Source: Pollutimonas nitritireducens (GTDB lineage: Bacteria > Pseudomonadota > Gammaproteobacteria > Burkholderiales > Burkholderiaceae_B). From it: DNA of 64,000 nt. The notes beneath the pieces were generated by a model. The model was given only the letters and a program-made list of their open reading frames with translations. It did not search any database and was not told where the DNA came from. The position numbers and the translations under genes are program-made. Location: assembly GCF_002849615.1 (NCBI RefSeq), contig NZ_PDNV01000004.1:248001-312000 (forward strand), written 5' to 3'. This document shows positions 60,775 to 64,000 of this stretch, piece after piece. Each line of letters begins with the position of its first letter. Position 1 is the stretch's first letter.

Positions 60775-61509
60775 ATGCAGTATTCCTGGGACTTTCTCAT
60801 CTTTTTCAAGCCTTCCCTTACTGGGGAAGGACAGTACTGGGAATTGATTCTCCAGGGCCTCGGACGCACGGTTCTGCTCTCCCTGCTTTCTTGGTTCCTG
60901 GCCCTGGGTCTCGGGGTGTTGCTAGGTATTGCGCGCACACTGCCGGCCCGTTGGCTCAGCTTGCCAGCCGGCCTATTCGTACATTGCTTTCGTAATACTC
61001 CGCTGCTCGTACAAGTGTTCCTCTGGTTCTACGTCGTCCCGGAGCTGCTCCCGACACGCTGGGGCATGGCCATCAAGCAGATGGATCCTACCCTGAATCA
61101 GTTTTTGACCGCCCTTTTGGCACTGACCTTATATACCGCTGCGAAGGCCGCCGAAGTGATACGTTCCGGCATCCAGGCTGTAAGCCGTGGTCAGACACAT
61201 GCTGCATCGGCTTTGGGATTGAACGGCATGGGCTCGTACCGCCATGTCATATTGCCGCAGGCCTTCCGGATCATTATGCCGCCGCTCACCTCGGATTTTC
61301 TGAACGTATTCAAGAATTCGTCGGTGGCGTTGACCATAGGCTTCATGGAACTTACCGGACAGACCAGGCAGATTGGCGACTTCAGCGCACAACCGTTTGA
61401 AGCATATATCGCGGCAACCGTCATTTACACATTCGTGACGTTAACGGTTATCTGGTTTATGCAACGTATCGAAAGAGCGTCGCGTATTCCCGGTTTTTTG
61501 GGAGCGTGA
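60775..61509 (+). CDS. Amino-acid ABC transporter permease (GltJ-like)
   Basis: 244 residues from ATG 60775, five bases after the receptor stop codon with TAAGG as ribosome site (translational coupling). Five membrane segments; GRTVLLSLLSWFLALGLGVLLGIART, FRNTPLLVQVFLWFYVVPELLP, and the EAA loop EVIRSGIQAVSRGQTHAASALGLNGMGSYRHVILPQAFRIIMPPL. Forms the membrane channel with the next permease. Confidence 0.93.
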   Translation: MQYSWDFLIFFKPSLTGEGQYWELILQGLGRTVLLSLLSWFLALGLGVLLGIARTLPARWLSLPAGLFVHCFRNTPLLVQVFLWFYVVPELLPTRWGMAIKQMDPTLNQFLTALLALTLYTAAKAAEVIRSGIQAVSRGQTHAASALGLNGMGSYRHVILPQAFRIIMPPLTSDFLNVFKNSSVALTIGFMELTGQTRQIGDFSAQPFEAYIAATVIYTFVTLTVIWFMQRIERASRIPGFLGA

Positions 61510-61512
61510 TCA

Positions 61513-62196
61513 ATGGATTACAGTTTTGATTGGGGCTCGCTGGTACGTGGATGGCCACTGATACTCGACGGCATGGCGATGACTGCCCTGCTCGTCAGCG
61601 TCGGTATGACGCTGGGAATCTCCGCCGGCGTCCTGCTAGCGCTGGCCCGTTTGTACGGACCGCGATGGCTAGCCGTGGCCGCTGCCTTCTACGTCAATCT
61701 ATTCCGCTCCATTCCGCTGATTCTGACCATATTCTGGTTTTTCTTTCTTGTGCCGTTTGTCTTGCGCGCAATAACAGGGAATCCGTATGCAGGTGTCGGT
61801 CCCATCTATGCCGCTCTTGCTGCCTTCGTCCTGGCAGAGGCCGCCTATTATTGCGAGATTATTCGCGCCGGGATTCTCAGCGTACGAAACGGGCAGATGC
61901 ATGCGGCGACGGCATTAGGGTTAAACCGTTGGCAGGCCCTGCGGTATGTGATCCTGCCCCAGGCAATCCGGAATATGACGCCTTCGCTCATCAACCAAAC
62001 TATTGCTTTGCTAAAGGACACTTCTCTTGTCTATGTGATCAGCCTCAACGATTTCCTGGGAGCGGCGACCAAAGTCGCTCATCGCGATGGCACTTTGGTC
62101 GAGATGTACTTGTTCGTGGCGGCAGTGTATTTGGCAGTCTGCTCCCTGGGCGTATGGCTGGTCACCAAATTGAAGAAAAACCAGGTCGCATACTAG
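61513..62196 (+). CDS. Amino-acid ABC transporter permease (GltK-like)
   Basis: 227 residues, starting 4 bases after the first permease's stop codon. [54 protein letters not shown], and EAA loop [43 protein letters not shown]. The second half of the heterodimeric channel. GGGAGCG inside the previous gene's end serves as ribosome site. Confidence 0.93.
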   Translation: MDYSFDWGSLVRGWPLILDGMAMTALLVSVGMTLGISAGVLLALARLYGPRWLAVAAAFYVNLFRSIPLILTIFWFFFLVPFVLRAITGNPYAGVGPIYAALAAFVLAEAAYYCEIIRAGILSVRNGQMHAATALGLNRWQALRYVILPQAIRNMTPSLINQTIALLKDTSLVYVISLNDFLGAATKVAHRDGTLVEMYLFVAAVYLAVCSLGVWLVTKLKKNQVAY

Positions 62197-62222
62197 CTGC
62201 GGCGTTAAAGAGGCTAATAAGA

Positions 62223-62957
62223 ATGATCAAGCTGGATAAGGTTTCGAAATGGTATGGCGAATTCAAGGTTCTGAATGGATGCAGCACCAGCGTGGCCAAA
62301 GGTGAAGTCGTGGTGGTGTGCGGACCATCTGGTTCGGGAAAGTCAACGCTGATCAAGACCATCAATGCGCTCGAACCACACCAGGAAGGTGAAATATACG
62401 TTGACGATGTAGCGGTGCACGACAAGACCACTAACCTGCCGGCGTTACGGGCAAGGGTCGGAATGGTGTTCCAGCACTTTGAGCTCTTCCCGCATTTGAC
62501 CGTCATGGAAAACTTGACGCTGACACAAGTGAAAGTATTGGGCCGCACAAAAGACGATGCCGCTGCACGAGGCGTAACGCTTCTTGATCGGGTTGGCCTG
62601 CGCCTGCATGCGGACAAGCATCCGGGCCAATTGTCAGGTGGGCAACAACAACGAGTCGCCATTGCACGAGCCCTGGCAATGGATCCCATCGTCATGTTGT
62701 TTGACGAACCTACATCAGCCCTCGATCCCGAAATGGTCGGGGAAGTGCTTGATGTCATGAGGGGATTGGCGCAGGACGGGATGACAATGGTCTGTGTCAG
62801 TCACGAAATGGGTTTCGCCAGGGAAGTCAGTGACCGGGTCATTTTCATGGATGGCGGACGCATCATCGAAGACTGCACGACTGAGCATTTCTTCGGGCAC
62901 ACCCACACGCTCTCACCCCGCGCCCAGGATTTCCTCTCCAAGATCCTTACGCATTAA
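62223..62957 (+). CDS. Amino-acid ABC transporter ATP-binding protein (GltL-like)
   Basis: 244 residues. Walker [11 protein letters not shown]-loop [17 protein letters not shown], signature [17 protein letters not shown], Walker [18 protein letters not shown]-loop VCVSHEM. Polar amino-acid (PAAT) type ATPase driving the two permeases. AAGAGG precedes the ATG, 26 bases after the GltK stop. The same frame stays open for 230 codons upstream inside the permease gene, but only the ATG at 62223 starts a family-like protein. Last gene of the importer operon. Confidence 0.95.
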   Translation: MIKLDKVSKWYGEFKVLNGCSTSVAKGEVVVVCGPSGSGKSTLIKTINALEPHQEGEIYVDDVAVHDKTTNLPALRARVGMVFQHFELFPHLTVMENLTLTQVKVLGRTKDDAAARGVTLLDRVGLRLHADKHPGQLSGGQQQRVAIARALAMDPIVMLFDEPTSALDPEMVGEVLDVMRGLAQDGMTMVCVSHEMGFAREVSDRVIFMDGGRIIEDCTTEHFFGHTHTLSPRAQDFLSKILTH

Positions 62958-63071
62958 TGGAACACCGGGGCGGGCTGGCGACCAGGACCAATGGATGGTC
63001 CGGCACATGACCCGCGAAAGAGCGCAGCACGATGCACGCCGGAGCAGGCGCATCGGGAGGCGGGGGAATGG

Positions 63072-64000
63072 TTACGCCTGCGTCAATGAAGACCGCATGC
63101 GAGGATGACGCTGGAAAAGCACTGCCACAATCATCCCCATTCCTATAACCATAGTGCAAAAAATGCATACCGCCACCTCCATGCCCCAGTGGTCGGCGAT
63201 CCAGCCTATCCCCATCATGGGCGCCATGCTGCCCAGGTAACCGATCACCAGGTAAGTGGCCAGCAGTCCCGAGCGATTGTTGGACGTGGCAAGGCGGTTC
63301 ACCATGCTCATACCGGCAAGCATGGACATGCCATGGCCCAACGCGGTGAGCAACACGCCCAAGGCAAACAAGATGGCCGAACCCGCCCACAAGTTGATCA
63401 TCAACAAAGCGTTGCTGGCTGCCAAGCCCAACAACCCCACGGCACCACACCAGTGCGTCGGCATACGTCCGGCAATTACCTGGACGACGGCCGAGCAAAA
63501 CAGGATCAATGCAATGGCTGTGCCGCTGACCACAGGACCATGCCAAGGCACCAGCTTATCCAGGAACAACGGCGCCATGGACGCATAGAGGCCGAAGACG
63601 CCAAATGCCAGGAATGGTAAACAACAGGTCAGCACAAAGGCTTTGGACGTGTTCGACTCCGGCCACGTCAGCTTTGGCAAGACATCGCGCAAGCCCAAGC
63701 GCCGCCCCCCAGGCTTGGGTTTTGCATTCTCCGGCAATTCCAGGCAGCTTAACGCCGCCAGTCCCAATAGGCCCAAAAGCAGGGTTGGCACATAGGTGGT
63801 TACCAATGGCGACGGACCCCACTGGCCGATGATGCCGCCCAGCAAAGGCCCCAAGCCAAAGCCAAAGGCCATCAGAAAGCCAGTCACCATGGCGACGCGC
63901 TGCAAGTTGCTGGATCCGGACAGCTTGGCCAAGCCGACGCTGGCACTCGTCGTCACCATGCTTGAAGCCACACCGACAATAAAGCGCCCAACACACAAAC
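63072..64000 (-). CDS. MFS transporter, C-terminal part (runs off the right edge)
   Basis: At least 309 residues; the N-terminal part lies beyond 64000. Membrane segments alternate with MFS features: VGRFIVGVASSM, FLMAFGFGLGPLLGGIIGQWG (motif C-like, typical of drug:H+ antiporters of the 12/14-TM DHA group), LPENAKPKPGG central loop, MLAGMSMVNRLATSNNRSGLLATYLVIGYLGSMAPMMGIGWIADHWGM near the end. Substrate unknown. It converges on the ABC importer operon with 114 bp between stop codons; a weak 6-bp hairpin (GGACCA and TGGTCC, near 62989) is all that I see there. Confidence 0.88.
   Translation of the reverse strand, partial: LCVGRFIVGVASSMVTTSASVGLAKLSGSSNLQRVAMVTGFLMAFGFGLGPLLGGIIGQWGPSPLVTTYVPTLLLGLLGLAALSCLELPENAKPKPGGRRLGLRDVLPKLTWPESNTSKAFVLTCCLPFLAFGVFGLYASMAPLFLDKLVPWHGPVVSGTAIALILFCSAVVQVIAGRMPTHWCGAVGLLGLAASNALLMINLWAGSAILFALGVLLTALGHGMSMLAGMSMVNRLATSNNRSGLLATYLVIGYLGSMAPMMGIGWIADHWGMEVAVCIFCTMVIGMGMIVAVLFQRHPRMRSSLTQA

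Noticed and set aside
61530-62222. A 475-codon open frame fused to the ABC ATPase
   Set aside because: The first 230 codons lie in a second frame of the GltK-like permease gene; the ATPase fold begins only at the ATG 62223 with its own ribosome site.
59871-62957. Straight glutamate/aspartate importer gltIJKL
   Set aside because: Sequence is GltIJKL-like, but the co-transcribed C-S lyase and LysR make a sulfur amino acid more likely, so gene symbols were not given.
62989-63005. Hairpin GGACCA/TGGTCC as terminator of the ABC operon
   Set aside because: Only a 6-bp stem with no T-run; too weak to call.
1-64000. tRNA, rRNA, insertion sequences, prophage or attachment sites
   Set aside because: No cloverleaf-like TTCGANNCC arm, transposase motif, phage gene or flanking direct repeat was noticed by eye; a covariance-model and transposase search would be decisive.

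Overview
The window looks like a chromosomal segment of a betaproteobacterium of the Alcaligenaceae type (Bordetella, Achromobacter or Pusillimonas-like). This is inferred from moderately high G+C, the large number of Bug/TctC-type periplasmic receptors with no membrane partners, many LysR regulators beside small catabolic operons, and the style of several gene products. I see no rRNA or tRNA gene, no prophage, no insertion sequence and no CRISPR array.

Layout. 1-4216: end of a lipocalin lipoprotein gene, a TAXI-type TRAP transporter (receptor, terminator-like hairpin, fused permease) and an RluE-type pseudouridine synthase. 4350-9000: a DJ-1/PfpI protein, a sigma-54 activator with no sensor domain, and a facing operon AtuA/DUF1446 - DUF4387 - Bug receptor. 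A near-consensus -24/-12 promoter and a possible upstream activator site precede the operon. 9271-10887: MsrA, a 3-methyladenine DNA glycosylase and a dehalogenase remnant. 10927-19554: sugar-acid/hydroxyacid region with a frameshifted galactarate dehydratase (garD), an FMN hydroxyacid dehydrogenase, two tandem LysR genes, a Bug receptor, a ThDP enzyme carrying a 15-bp in-frame repeat, and a DHDPS-family enzyme. 19655-24990: small conserved proteins, an FAH-family enzyme and an EamA exporter. 25007-27138: selD-mnmH, for selenouridine in tRNA. 27490-28992: a His/Gly-rich protein with RTX-like motifs.

29065-35901: amidase + Bug + LysR, a TauE exporter, LysR, and an ArsR / old yellow enzyme pair. 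35898-38640: a DNA alkylation repair operon (PF09859-like oxygenase, AlkB, AlkA-like glycosylase, and a second oxygenase-like protein that has lost its iron ligands). 38848-40285: meso-diaminopimelate dehydrogenase and an MFS remnant. 40288-55952: acyl-CoA catabolic islands with five Bug receptors, two CaiB-type CoA transferases, two crotonase-fold enzymes, a double acyl-CoA dehydrogenase, a carboxymuconolactone-decarboxylase-like protein and a broken quinone oxidoreductase. 56011-62957: a hydroxyacid dehydrogenase, a cupin, and a LysR / PLP lyase / polar amino-acid ABC importer unit. 63072-64000: an MFS transporter running off the end.

The common theme is capture of organic acids by binding proteins (eight Bug, one TAXI, one GltI-like), each encoded beside enzymes and a local regulator. 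Four genes are clearly broken and a fifth has lost its active site, so some of this catabolic capacity is decaying. The most promising uncharacterised unit is the sigma-54-linked AtuA-DUF4387-Bug operon; the alkylation-repair operon with a pseudo-oxygenase is second.
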